From NCBI RefSeq assembly GCF_900199725.1, contig NZ_LT904904.1, positions 282,412 to 346,411 of the forward strand: a stretch of DNA of 64,000 bases. The letters are read 5' to 3'. The notes below the pieces were generated by a model, which saw only the letters and a list, made by a program, of their open reading frames with translations, made no database searches and was not told the origin of the DNA. Made by a program: the position numbers and the translations under genes. This document shows positions 9,749 through 18,193 of this stretch, piece by piece. The stretch comes from Cytobacillus massiliigabonensis (GTDB lineage Bacteria > Bacillota > Bacilli > Bacillales > Cytobacillaceae). Position 1 is the first letter of the stretch; the number at the start of each line of letters is the position of its first letter.

Positions 9749-11017
9749 ATGGAAAAACAAAATAGCAAATACAGATGGGCAGTCTTTGGCACTGTTTTAT
9801 TTACTTATTTTCTAATTGTTAGCCAAAGAACGGCCCCAGGATTAATTACAGATCAATTAATGAAGGATTTCAATCTTACAGCTTCAACGATTGGATTACT
9901 GACAAGCATTCAATTTCTTGCATACGCAAGTCTGCAAATACCAATTGGGCTATTGTCTGATCGATACGGTCCTAATTTTTTCCTTATTATTGGAACCATT
10001 CTTAATGGCTTAGGGACAGTATTATATAGTTTAGCTCCAAATGAATTTTTCCTTCTCTTTGCCAGGTTATTAGTGGGGCTCGGAGATGCTGCCATTTGGG
10101 TTAACTTGGTTTTAATTTTAAGCATATGGTTTAAAGGAAATGAATTTGTTGGATTGATTGGAATAGCTGGGATGGCGGGGAGTTTTGGGTTTCTGCTGGC
10201 AACGGTGCCTTTTTCCTGGTCGATTTCTTTATGGGGCTGGAAGATTCCGTTTTTATTAGTAGGGATTATTCTATGTGTACTAGGCATCTTGCTTTACTTC
10301 ATCCTTGTGATAAAACCAAAGCAGCTTTTTAACGGCCATGAGGAACAGAAGATAAACCCGCCTAAAGAGGAACAGGTAAAGGAAAAGACATTATCATTGC
10401 TGCTTCGTATTCTTTCAAGCCGCCAAGCTTGGGCAACCTTCTTATGTCACTTTGGTGTTGTCGGCACATATGTTGGATTCATCGGGTCATGGGCTGTTCC
10501 ATATGGAATGAATGTATATGACATGACCCGTTCAGATGCAAGTCAGCTTATTATGATCGGATTAATTGGAGCAATTATCGGTGCTCCGATCACGAGCTGG
10601 ATTGCAGGGCGTTTAGATTCAATCAAAAAGCCCTACACAGTTATTCATCTCGTTTCATTCTTATGCTGGACCGTGCTTCTATCGTTTGGGGGAGAGCCGC
10701 CCTTTTTCATGCTTATTATCCTTTTCTTTATCATTGGGTATTGCAATGGGGCAAATACGTTAACATTTGCTGTTGTCCGCCAATCATTTGATCGGAAAGA
10801 GGTCGGGTTAGCTTCTGGATTTGCGAATACTGGCGGGTTTTTAAGTGCTGTACTTTTGCCGAGTATTTTTGGAAAGGTACTCGATCATTTTCATGCTGCA
10901 CCAATCCATGTAGGCTATCTCTATGCTTTTATTATCCCAGTCATTTTCTCCTTGCTAGGCTTGGCTGGCGGGCTTTTGATTAAGGAGGAGCGCCAAGAAG
11001 CAAAGGGTTCCATTTAA
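9749..11017 (+). CDS. Major facilitator superfamily transporter
   Basis: A 422-aa, twelve-helix carrier. Loop 2-3 carries the MFS signature (GLLSDRYGPN), followed by NGLGTVLYSLAPNEFFLLFARLLVG. A hydrophilic central loop (~residues 190-220, rich in Lys/Glu) separates the two six-helix halves. The N-terminal RTAPG and QIPIGLLSDR segments resemble organic-anion or nitrate-type MFS members, but the substrate cannot be read from sequence. AGGAG lies 8 nt before the ATG. It stands alone between a terminator and the c-di-GMP riboswitch unit. Confidence 0.85.
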   Translation: MEKQNSKYRWAVFGTVLFTYFLIVSQRTAPGLITDQLMKDFNLTASTIGLLTSIQFLAYASLQIPIGLLSDRYGPNFFLIIGTILNGLGTVLYSLAPNEFFLLFARLLVGLGDAAIWVNLVLILSIWFKGNEFVGLIGIAGMAGSFGFLLATVPFSWSISLWGWKIPFLLVGIILCVLGILLYFILVIKPKQLFNGHEEQKINPPKEEQVKEKTLSLLLRILSSRQAWATFLCHFGVVGTYVGFIGSWAVPYGMNVYDMTRSDASQLIMIGLIGAIIGAPITSWIAGRLDSIKKPYTVIHLVSFLCWTVLLSFGGEPPFFMLIILFFIIGYCNGANTLTFAVVRQSFDRKEVGLASGFANTGGFLSAVLLPSIFGKVLDHFHAAPIHVGYLYAFIIPVIFSLLGLAGGLLIKEERQEAKGSI

Positions 11018-11080
11018 ACAAGATATAGGGAAATAGATTAGATAGATCCTTTTTCCTATGTAGAATTTTGCCGAATCTTG

Positions 11081-11109
11081 TTGAATTATGAATTAGAATG
11101 AATTATCAT
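11081..11109 (+). promoter_or_regulatory. Candidate sigmaA promoter for c-di-GMP riboswitch transcript
   Basis: TTGAAT (11081-11086), a 17-bp spacer and TATCAT (11104-11109), with the predicted start ~40 nt before the aptamer. Confidence 0.45.
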
Positions 11110-11154
11110 AAGAATTAGAGGTTAAAAAGTCCTAAATAAAAAGTCCTACATAAA

Positions 11155-11255
11155 TGAGTTTAAAGGCAAACTATTCGAAAGGATAGGACGCAAAGCTATG
11201 GGTCTAAGGTAGTGGTTTAGTGCTAACCAATTAACTATGACAGCCGGTTACCAAA
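11155..11255 (+). promoter_or_regulatory. Cyclic di-GMP-I riboswitch (GEMM)
   Basis: The conserved GEMM-I core is clear: GGCAAAC, the TTCGAAA tetraloop-type P1b end, GGACGCAAAGC, GGTCTAA, then the second arm ending in GACAGCCGGTTACC. It lies 90 bp upstream of the coding start and is followed by a terminator at 11283-11312, so c-di-GMP binding is predicted to control transcription read-through into the 123-aa gene. Whether it is an ON or OFF switch cannot be decided without folding the alternative pairings. Confidence 0.88.
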
Positions 11256-11282
11256 TTTTTGAATGGGTTATTTGAAATTTTT

Positions 11283-11313
11283 GGCTATTCACGAATGGGG
11301 AATAGCTTTTTTC
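11283..11313 (+). terminator. Terminator of the c-di-GMP riboswitch
   Basis: GCTATTC (11284-11290) pairs with GAATAGC (11300-11306), followed directly by TTTTTT. Located between aptamer and start codon, so it is the expression platform. Confidence 0.8.
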
Positions 11314-11345
11314 TTTTGCCCTACTTTTTTTTAGAGGTGATATTT

Positions 11346-11717
11346 TTGAAGGTCGAGGAATTAATACAGGAAGTCAATAAAAATGTAGAACAATTAGATT
11401 TTGTAACGACTAGGAAATTGATTGAGGAGAATATAGAAGTTTTAAGCAAGCATAAGGTGTTATTGAAAAGCAATGCTAGAGAGCTGCTCAAAATGCTTAC
11501 AGATCGGCTAGATGCAGGGTATGAACCCATTTCCAGGAAGGACATGGCTACGGTCATTGCCTTAAATTCATATGCAACGAAATTTGATATTCGGTCTATG
11601 AAGTTAATTGTAAAAGATAAAGCAAAATTGTTACTAAGAAGAGATGTTGTTGAATATTTAAATAAGGACGCGAAAGTACTATTAGAAGGTATGGGCGTAA
11701 TAGAAAAGATTAGTTAA
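11346..11717 (+). CDS. Uncharacterised 123-aa helical protein under c-di-GMP riboswitch control
   Basis: A soluble, charged, mostly helical protein (many Lys/Glu/Leu heptad-like stretches such as TTRKLIEENIEVLSKHK). It has no signal peptide, membrane segment or enzyme motif I can recognise. The start is TTG 11346, because AGAGGTG lies 7-8 nt upstream and because an upstream start at 11259 would translate through the riboswitch terminator. Sole gene of its transcription unit. Control by c-di-GMP suggests a role in the motile/sessile switch, but the function is unknown. Confidence 0.8.
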   Translation: MKVEELIQEVNKNVEQLDFVTTRKLIEENIEVLSKHKVLLKSNARELLKMLTDRLDAGYEPISRKDMATVIALNSYATKFDIRSMKLIVKDKAKLLLRRDVVEYLNKDAKVLLEGMGVIEKIS

Positions 11718-11725
11718 GAATAGAT

Positions 11726-11770
11726 GTGAACCCCCTGAAAATGTCCTATTTTCAAGGGGGTTCTTTTATT
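11726..11770. terminator. Bidirectional terminator
   Basis: GAACCCCCTGAAAAT / ATTTTCAAGGGGGTTC stem with T tracts on the plus side. It separates the c-di-GMP-controlled gene from the convergent siderophore operon. Confidence 0.8.
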
Positions 11771-12773
11771 TTTTTAATAATAAGTACATAAAATACGGAG
11801 CGCCAATCAATGAAACCATAATCCCTGCTGAAATCCCGTCTGGTTCAACTAAGTTACGCCCAACGGTGTCTGCGAATAAAAGCAGCCACCCGCCAATCAG
11901 TATGGCAACTGGGATAAATAATTGATTTCGCGGACCAACTAAAGCTTTTGCTATATGTGGAGCCATCAGACCGATAAATGTAATCCCACCGGTCACTGAA
12001 ACTGCTGAAGCGGCTAATGCTACTGCTGTCAGAAGGAGAACGATACGCTCCTTTTCAATAGATACACCAACTCCAATGGCTGCTGGTTCGTTTAATCCAA
12101 GAAGATTCAATCGATTTGCCTTATACAAGGTAAACGGAATAAGTATGACTAGCCAAGGAAGGATTGCCATAATAAATGGCCAGTCTGAGCCCCAAATATT
12201 ACCGGCTAGCCATTTGGCAATGAAATCAACTTTTTCCCGTTCAGCCGAAGAAATAAGAACGATCATGGCCCCAGATAGAGCCATTGAAAATCCAACCCCA
12301 ATTAATACTAATCGAACAGGCTGGAGTCCGGCCTTTTTATTGTACGAAAAGAGATAGATTAAACATGCTGTAATTAAAGCACCTATAAAAGCAACGGCTG
12401 GAAGCAGATAAATAAAGGAACCAGCACTTATTGGGGAAAACAGGAAGAATACAGCAATTGCTACACCGGCTCCTGAATTAATCCCGATAATGCCAGGATC
12501 AGCAAGGTCATTCCGTGTAATTCCTTGCAAAATTGCTCCTGATAAAGCAAGGGCCATTCCAGCTAACAAAGTAATGATTATTCGAGGCAATCGAATAGAG
12601 AATAAGATAAACTCTTCTTTAAATGTACCCTGACCAAATAAAATGGGCATGAATCGGTTATAGGAGATGGAAGAATACCCTAGCCCCATGCCAATAAAGA
12701 TAGTAAGTAAAATTAGTGCAAGTAATACAAATAATAGAATTCGCTGTCTTTTGATTAAGTTTGGCTGAATCAT
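11766..12773 (-). CDS. yfhA: Siderophore ABC transporter permease (FecCD family), second subunit
   Basis: A 335-aa FecCD-type permease with about ten membrane helices. Family motifs are LRLPRIIITLLAGMALALSGAILQGITRN near the N-terminus and GGITFIGLMAPHIAK before the last helices. Its start overlaps the stop of the upstream permease by 4 bp (ATGA), which indicates translational coupling. Together they would form the heterodimeric channel of a ferric-hydroxamate importer. Resemblance and order suggest the YfhA subunit of the Bacillus YfiY-YfiZ-YfhA system, but FhuG is also possible. Confidence 0.85.
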   Translation of the reverse strand: MIQPNLIKRQRILLFVLLALILLTIFIGMGLGYSSISYNRFMPILFGQGTFKEEFILFSIRLPRIIITLLAGMALALSGAILQGITRNDLADPGIIGINSGAGVAIAVFFLFSPISAGSFIYLLPAVAFIGALITACLIYLFSYNKKAGLQPVRLVLIGVGFSMALSGAMIVLISSAEREKVDFIAKWLAGNIWGSDWPFIMAILPWLVILIPFTLYKANRLNLLGLNEPAAIGVGVSIEKERIVLLLTAVALAASAVSVTGGITFIGLMAPHIAKALVGPRNQLFIPVAILIGGWLLLFADTVGRNLVEPDGISAGIMVSLIGAPYFMYLLLKK

Positions 12774-13780
12774 GAGAATGCTTTTCCTCCTTTATGTACA
12801 ATGAACAGGAAGAAAGGTAAACCAATCATAGCAATAATCGCAACAATCGGTGTTTCATATGGTGAATGGATGGTACGGCCAAGTGTATCTGCCAGCAGCA
12901 TAAAAGAAGCTCCGATAATCGCTGACATAGGTATGATAAACCGATAATCCGTCCCAACAATTGCACGAACAATATGAGGAACCATCAATCCAATGAAGAC
13001 CATATTCCCGACAAGTGCGACAGCCGCACCGGCGAGCAGGATAATAACAATAAATAGGACAATCTTTACTTGCAATGTCTTTTGCCCTAATCCAACAGCT
13101 ACTTCTTCATTTAGACTAAGAATCGTCAGCTGCCTTGAAAAGAAGAGAGAAACAATCATTCCTGCTAAAATGAACGGAATAATTACTTGGAGCTGTACCC
13201 AGGAGGTCCCAATTAAACCACCGGCTGTCCACATCGATACATTCTTTGATATTTTGAAGTATATTCCAACTCCTTCTGAGACTGCATATAAAAAGGCAGA
13301 TACAGCAGCCCCTGCTAATACGATCCGCAAAGGGGAGAAGCCGCCTCTTTTCATTGCCCCAATCCCAAAAACCATAAGAGCTCCAACAGCAGCCCCAATA
13401 AAACAGGCAATCATTATCCCGAAGTAATTGGTTGCAGGGATGAAGGCAATTGAAATAGCAAGTGCCGCATTTGCCCCTGCAGTTAATCCAAGTAAACCTG
13501 GATCAGCTAGTGGATTTCTTGTTATCCCTTGCATAATGGCACCAGAAACAGCGAGTGCGGCACCTACAAATACAGCTGCAATCTCACGAGGCAAGCGGAT
13601 TTCACGAATAATAGAAATTTTGTCGCCTGCTGCATCAGAAGTTAGTGCCAACCATGCATCTTTCACAGAAATATCTGCTGCTCCAAAGACACAGGCCATT
13701 ATAAACATACCTGCAAATAGAATAATTCCAGCAGCAAATTTAATTACAAAAGGTGTCGTCCGTTGAGTTTCTTTTATCAT
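12770..13780 (-). CDS. yfiZ: Siderophore ABC transporter permease (FecCD family), first subunit
   Basis: A 336-aa partner of the previous permease, with IREIRLPREIAAVFVGAALAVSGAIMQGITRN and a late GNMVFIGLMVPHIVR motif, about nine to ten helices. I start at 13780 because GAGG lies 5 nt upstream; a start at 13804 has no ribosome site. It lies in the operon ATPase-binding protein-permease-permease, read leftward from the Fur box at 15620. Confidence 0.85.
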   Translation of the reverse strand: MIKETQRTTPFVIKFAAGIILFAGMFIMACVFGAADISVKDAWLALTSDAAGDKISIIREIRLPREIAAVFVGAALAVSGAIMQGITRNPLADPGLLGLTAGANAALAISIAFIPATNYFGIMIACFIGAAVGALMVFGIGAMKRGGFSPLRIVLAGAAVSAFLYAVSEGVGIYFKISKNVSMWTAGGLIGTSWVQLQVIIPFILAGMIVSLFFSRQLTILSLNEEVAVGLGQKTLQVKIVLFIVIILLAGAAVALVGNMVFIGLMVPHIVRAIVGTDYRFIIPMSAIIGASFMLLADTLGRTIHSPYETPIVAIIAMIGLPFFLFIVHKGGKAFS

Positions 13781-13851
13781 TGTGTCCTCATCTTTTCTAT
13801 TCATAGATTAAGGGAAGAGGAATTCTTTCAAAAAGAACTCCCCATGAACAT

Positions 13852-14781
13852 TTAGTTGCCTAAAAATGATTCCTTAAAGAAGGCAAGCTGTTTTTCCAGT
13901 GTAACAGGGTCGGTAAAGGAAGCTCCATTTCCCTCCATTTCAAAAACACGATTGTTCTTAACAGCAGGAATATTTTTGTATGTTTCAGTTTCCTGAAATG
14001 ATGAATCGGCATCTGCATATTTACTGAAAACAATGTAGTCTCCAGCGTACTCTGGCAGTACTTCAGCTGATAATGTATAATAGCCTTCTTTTAATGCCAT
14101 TTCCTTCACTTTCTCAGGCATTTTTAACTTCATAGATTGATATAAGATTTCGGTGCCGCGTGCCCAATTATCCCCAAAGACGTAAAGCTGCTTATCATAG
14201 CCTTCGATGACAGTAACGGTTGCGTCTTCACCAATTTTAGCTCGAATCTCTTCGCCAGCTGCTTCTGCTTGAACTTTAAAGTCATCTACCCATTTCTTTG
14301 CTTCCTTCTCTTTGTTTAGGAGCTTGCCTAGTTCAATATGCTGAGTGAGATAATCTACTTTTCCCCATGTGTAAGTGACAGTAGGCGCAATTTCACCTAA
14401 CTTATCGATGTTTTTACTAGTAGAACCAGCGATAATTAAATCAGGATCTAATTCAATAATCTTTTCTAAGCTTTCATCTGAAACCTCTTCTACATCTTTT
14501 AGTTCTTTTGCAAACGTTGGATTATTCTTGGACCAAACATCCACTCCAACAATATTTACACCTAAACTTATGACATTCCCTGTGTATCCAGAGAGCAGAA
14601 TAACTCTTTGCGGGTCTGCAGGAACTTCAATAGGTCCAGTTTCAGATTGATATGTAATTGTTTCTGATTTTTTTTCATCTTTAGGTGCTTCTTTATTTTC
14701 TTCTTTTCCGGCTGATTGGCTGCTGCAGGCACTAATTAGCAGCACCAGCAATAGCAAAAATGGCAGTAGCAGTTTCTTCAT
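13852..14781 (-). CDS. Hydroxamate-type siderophore-binding lipoprotein
   Basis: A 309-aa lipoprotein: signal ending LLISAC with Cys 19, then a Lys/Glu linker, then a class III (FhuD/BtuF-like) binding fold. Segments PADPQRVILLS, LDPDLIIAGS, APTVTY and GDNWARGTEILYQ resemble FhuD2 and YxeB/YfiY, which bind iron-hydroxamate siderophores. The last motif is shared with FhuD2. Substrate within the hydroxamates cannot be resolved. AAGGAG lies 9 nt before the ATG. The first 50 bp overlap the 3' end of the ATPase gene in another frame, which is longer than usual overlaps. Confidence 0.88.
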   Translation of the reverse strand: MKKLLLPFLLLLVLLISACSSQSAGKEENKEAPKDEKKSETITYQSETGPIEVPADPQRVILLSGYTGNVISLGVNIVGVDVWSKNNPTFAKELKDVEEVSDESLEKIIELDPDLIIAGSTSKNIDKLGEIAPTVTYTWGKVDYLTQHIELGKLLNKEKEAKKWVDDFKVQAEAAGEEIRAKIGEDATVTVIEGYDKQLYVFGDNWARGTEILYQSMKLKMPEKVKEMALKEGYYTLSAEVLPEYAGDYIVFSKYADADSSFQETETYKNIPAVKNNRVFEMEGNGASFTDPVTLEKQLAFFKESFLGN

Positions 14782-15577
14782 TTTCCTTAGCTCCTTTTAC
14801 TAAGTTGTATGTAATGCACATCGGTTTATTTGTTCGAGGATCTCTTCCAATTTCAGCATCAATATTGAATACTTGTTTAAGCACCTCATGATGAATCACT
14901 TCCTCACACTTTCCAGCTTTTACAATCTCCCCGTTTTTTAAGGCAATAATATAATCAGCAAATCGGGCAGCCTGATTTAAATCATGTAAAACCATGACAA
15001 TCGTACGTTCCTGTTCTTTATTTAGTTTTTGCAATAATTCTAGTACCTCAAGCTGATGTGCCATGTCTAAATAAGTGGTAGGCTCATCAAGGAAAATAAT
15101 ATCTGTTTCTTGCGCAAGGGCCATTGCAATCCAAACTCTTTGTCTTTGCCCGCCTGAGAGGGCATCCACAGGACGGAATTTAAAATCAGTTGTTCCTGTG
15201 ACCTCCAATGCCCAATCGATTACTTCATAATCTTTTTTTGTTAAGCGCCCAAAACCCTTTTGATAGGGAAAGCGGCCATAGGAAACGAGTTCCCCAACTG
15301 TTAACCCGCTTGCACTTTCAGGAGATTGGGGGAGTATTGCCATTTTTCTCGCAAGGATCTTTGTGTGTTCCTTAGCAATATTTTCTCCGTCCAAGATAAC
15401 AGCCCCTGATTGATGTGGAATAATTCTAGTAATGGCCTTTAGAAGTGTGGACTTTCCACAGCCGTTTGATCCGATAATTGTTGTAATTTGTTTGTCTGGG
15501 ATTGTTAGACTAAGATTTTTTACAATTTTTTGTTCCCCATAGCCAATATTTAATTTGTTTGTATATAGGCGAACCAT
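14732..15577 (-). CDS. yusV: Siderophore ABC transporter ATPase
   Basis: A 281-aa ATPase of the FepC/FhuC class: Walker A GSNGCGKST, signature LSGGQRQR, Walker B IIFLDEPT, H-loop VLHDLNQAARFADY. The C-terminal GRDPRTNKPMC is characteristic of the bacillary YusV/FecE group. The last ~16 residues (an Ala-rich tail) are read through the start of the binding-protein gene in another frame, so the natural end may be an extension. First gene of the Fur-controlled operon; GGGGG lies 7 nt before the ATG. Confidence 0.88.
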   Translation of the reverse strand: MVRLYTNKLNIGYGEQKIVKNLSLTIPDKQITTIIGSNGCGKSTLLKAITRIIPHQSGAVILDGENIAKEHTKILARKMAILPQSPESASGLTVGELVSYGRFPYQKGFGRLTKKDYEVIDWALEVTGTTDFKFRPVDALSGGQRQRVWIAMALAQETDIIFLDEPTTYLDMAHQLEVLELLQKLNKEQERTIVMVLHDLNQAARFADYIIALKNGEIVKAGKCEEVIHHEVLKQVFNIDAEIGRDPRTNKPMCITYNLVKGAKENEETATAIFAIAGAAN

Positions 15578-15619
15578 TATGTAACCCCCGTTCTAGGAAA
15601 GTATATGACTGAAAATAAA

Positions 15620-15634
15620 TGATAATGATTATCA
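15620..15634 (-). promoter_or_regulatory. Fur box of siderophore operon
   Basis: TGATAATGATTATCA, a perfect 7-1-7 inverted repeat, 43 bp upstream of the ATPase start. It predicts repression by Fe2+-Fur. Confidence 0.88.
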
Positions 15635-15728
15635 ATATCGTTTCTGACAAAAACTATAATTCTATTTTTTTCTTTTGTCAATCGTTATTTTTTTATTGCG
15701 AAAATAATGAAAAGGGGATATAGTTTAG

Positions 15729-15743
15729 TGAGAATGATAATCA
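15729..15743 (+). promoter_or_regulatory. Fur box of ferredoxin reductase gene
   Basis: TGAGAATGATAATCA matches the 7-1-7 Fur consensus apart from a few positions and lies 30 bp upstream of the reductase start. Confidence 0.75.
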
Positions 15744-15772
15744 ATAACATTTACGGTTTGGGGTGAGCGGAG

Positions 15773-16825
15773 ATGGAAAATCGGGAAATATATGATGTAA
15801 CGGTAATTGGAGGAGGACCTGCAGGCCTTTATTCAACTTTTTATAGTGGATTGAGAGAAATGAAAACAAAGCTGATTGAATTTCAGCCGCAATTAGGCGG
15901 AAAGATTCATGTATATCCAGAGAAGATGATATGGGATGTTGGAGGGATCACGCCAATTCCAGGTGCAAAGCTAATTGAACAGCTTGTCGAGCAAGGGTTA
16001 ACATTTAATCCAACCGTTGTATTAAATGAAAAAGTACACTCCATCACTCGCGATGAAGAAGAAGGATGCTTCATCCTGCATGCTGCATCAGGTCATAGGC
16101 ATTTTTCGAAAACAGTCATTGTTGCTGTAGGCGGCGGGATATTGAAGCCGCTTAAGCTTGAAATCGAAGGCGCAGAAAGGTTTGAAGTATCAAACTTAAA
16201 TTACACAATTAAATCTTTAAAACGTTTTAAGGATAAGACAGTCATTATTTCGGGTGGAGGCAATTCTGCGGTTGATTGGGCAAATGAGTTAGTGACAATT
16301 GCGAAGAAAGTGTATGTAACCTATAGAAAAGATGCTTTAAAAGGACATGAAGCTCAAGTTTCCCAGTTATTGAGCAGCTCTGCTACCTGTTTCTTCCATA
16401 CGGAGATTACAAAGCTGATCGCTGATGCCAAACATGAGGTCATTGAACGTGTCGAGCTTACGAATATGGAAACGGGTGAGGTCTTTTATCTGCCTATAGA
16501 TGACGTCATTATTAATCACGGGTTTGAACGGGATGCCGCCTTACTTGATAACAGTGAATTAAATATTGACTTGGCAGATCAGTACTATATTTCAGGGAAT
16601 GCAACCAGCGAATCGACCGTTCCAGGACTTTACGCTGCTGGAGATATTTTAGCATATGAAGGAAAAGTACATTTAATTGCAGGCGCCTTCCAGGATGCAG
16701 TGAACGCTGTGAATAAAGCAAAGCAATTTCTCCAGCCTGATGCTCAAGGGTTCGGAATGGTTTCTTCGCATAATGATGTTTTCAAGAAGCGAAATAAAGA
16801 ATTAGTCAAGCAGCTGATGAGTTAA
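15773..16825 (+). CDS. ycgT: Ferredoxin/flavodoxin--NADP+ reductase, YcgT type
   Basis: A 350-aa flavoprotein of the thioredoxin-reductase-like FNR family. The FAD-binding GGGPAG motif is near residue 13 and the NADPH-binding GGGNSAVDWA near residue 165. The C-terminal FAD contact is GLYAAGDI. It lacks the CxxC of thioredoxin reductase. It would pass electrons from NADPH to ferredoxin, flavodoxin or an iron-releasing reductase. The Fur box and the divergent siderophore operon favour the iron-regulated paralogue YcgT over housekeeping YumC; in that setting it may help release iron from imported siderophores. Confidence 0.88.
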   Translation: MENREIYDVTVIGGGPAGLYSTFYSGLREMKTKLIEFQPQLGGKIHVYPEKMIWDVGGITPIPGAKLIEQLVEQGLTFNPTVVLNEKVHSITRDEEEGCFILHAASGHRHFSKTVIVAVGGGILKPLKLEIEGAERFEVSNLNYTIKSLKRFKDKTVIISGGGNSAVDWANELVTIAKKVYVTYRKDALKGHEAQVSQLLSSSATCFFHTEITKLIADAKHEVIERVELTNMETGEVFYLPIDDVIINHGFERDAALLDNSELNIDLADQYYISGNATSESTVPGLYAAGDILAYEGKVHLIAGAFQDAVNAVNKAKQFLQPDAQGFGMVSSHNDVFKKRNKELVKQLMS

Positions 16826-16929
16826 TTTGTATTATTTTGTTTGCTTTTCATGAATTTATACTCTTTGAATAAAGTACTTACATTAGGGAAATCTACATAT
16901 GTACTTTTGATAAAAAGGAGAGATATAAA

Positions 16930-17118
16930 TTGAAAAAGCGCCAAAATGAAGCACAAGAGCATGAAAAAGTGATTGCAGCACAAAACCAGGCAGGGCAATT
17001 TAATCAAACAGATACGGAATTTTCTCTGGATGAAAATGTGCAGGCAGCAGTAGCTAAAAGTATACAAAACCAAGCCAAAAATCAGCAGCCAACCTATCAG
17101 CCAAACAAACCAATTTAA
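16930..17118 (+). CDS. Small hydrophilic Gln-rich protein, possibly spore-related
   Basis: A 62-aa protein starting at TTG with AAGGAG 9 nt upstream and followed by a good terminator, so it is probably expressed. It is Gln/Asn rich (AAQNQAGQFNQTDTEFS, SIQNQAKNQQP) without hydrophobic stretches. The composition and a TEF(A/S) segment recall small acid-soluble spore proteins of the gamma/SspO type, but similarity is weak and this is only a suggestion. Confidence 0.6.
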   Translation: MKKRQNEAQEHEKVIAAQNQAGQFNQTDTEFSLDENVQAAVAKSIQNQAKNQQPTYQPNKPI

Positions 17119-17130
17119 ATAGAAATGGAA

Positions 17131-17162
17131 ATCTGACACTAAGATGGTGTCAGATTTTTTTG
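17131..17162 (+). terminator. Intrinsic terminator
   Basis: ATCTGACAC / GTGTCAGAT stem, 7-nt loop, followed by seven T, directly after the 62-aa gene. Confidence 0.88.
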
Positions 17163-17170
17163 TTGGGTTT

Positions 17171-17290
17171 GGCGAATATGATCAGTGTGATGGCGAATAT
17201 ATTTCGTTTTTGTCCAATATATCGAGGTGGACGGCGAATATATCACTTTTTTGTCCAATAAAAGCCATGGTACGGCGAATATATTAGTGA
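17171..17290. repeat. Short tandem repeat, 41-bp period
   Basis: GGCGAATAT occurs at 17171, 17192, 17233 and 17274 (spacing 21, 41, 41), alternating with TTTTTGTCCAATA at the middle of each 41-bp unit. Imperfect, non-coding, between a terminator and the acetyltransferase gene. Confidence 0.7.
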
Positions 17291-17341
17291 GGATGGTATA
17301 ATTAGACATAAAGTGCAAGCAATTTAAAGGGAGAAGAAACC

Positions 17342-18193
17342 ATGGAGTCAATTTTTCTAAACGAGATGCTTAGGGGGATGGGAATGAAGGAAGCGGACGT
17401 AATTAATCAATTGAAGCAGCCGCATACAAGAGCCAGTCTGCATGAAAATTTTAAAGGTCTTGGAGTGGGAAAAGGAATGGTGATTATTGTCCATTCTTCA
17501 TTAAGCGCTTTTGGCTGGGTTTGTGGAGGAGCCATTGCGGTTGTTCAAGCGCTAATGGATACGGTAGGTTCTGAGGGAACGATTGTGATGCCCACTCAAA
17601 CAGCAGATGTCTCTGATCCATCTGAATGGCAAATGCCTCCTGTACCAAAGGAGTGGTGGCCGATCATCCGCGAACATATGCCAGCATACGATCCGCAAAT
17701 AACCCCTACAAGGGGAATGGGGAAAATCGTTGAGGCCTTTAGAACGTTTCCGGGGGTAAAAAGAAGTTCACACCCAACCTATTCCTTTGCAGCATGGGGA
17801 AAGGAAGCCGATTATATTTTATCTGAGCAGCCATTAGTAGAAGGGTTTGGTCCAAAATCTCCTTTAGCAAAAATATATGAATTGGATGGACATATCTTAT
17901 TATTAGGTGTAGGGCACGACAGCAATACCTCCTTGCATTTTGCCGAACACGCCATCCCAGATAGGGAAAAGGCTAAAAAGGGAACCGCACTTTTTGAAAA
18001 TAATGAGCGTGTTTGGAGAGCCTATGAAGAGATTGTGTATGATTCTGACTGTTTTGCAGCTCTTGGCGAGGATTTTGAGAAGACACATGCTGTGAAAAAT
18101 GCTGAGATTGGCTCAGCTAAATGCAAACTGATAAAACAGCGTCCGATCATTGACTTTGCGCGGGAATGGCTGATAAAGAAGGAAAGTAAATGA
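17342..18193 (+). CDS. Aminoglycoside N3-acetyltransferase family protein (YokD-like)
   Basis: A 283-aa member of the antibiotic N-acetyltransferase (AAC(3)) family. Typical segments are VIIVHSSLSAFGWVCGG, GTIVMPTQTADVSDPSEW, TPTRGMGKIVEAFRTFPGVKRSSHP and the late HILLLGVGHDSNTSLHFAEH. AAC(3) enzymes transfer acetyl from acetyl-CoA to the 3-amino group of deoxystreptamine aminoglycosides. Chromosomal bacillary members like YokD bind acetyl-CoA, but resistance activity is unproven. GGGAG lies 9 nt before the ATG. Confidence 0.85.
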   Translation: MESIFLNEMLRGMGMKEADVINQLKQPHTRASLHENFKGLGVGKGMVIIVHSSLSAFGWVCGGAIAVVQALMDTVGSEGTIVMPTQTADVSDPSEWQMPPVPKEWWPIIREHMPAYDPQITPTRGMGKIVEAFRTFPGVKRSSHPTYSFAAWGKEADYILSEQPLVEGFGPKSPLAKIYELDGHILLLGVGHDSNTSLHFAEHAIPDREKAKKGTALFENNERVWRAYEEIVYDSDCFAALGEDFEKTHAVKNAEIGSAKCKLIKQRPIIDFAREWLIKKESK

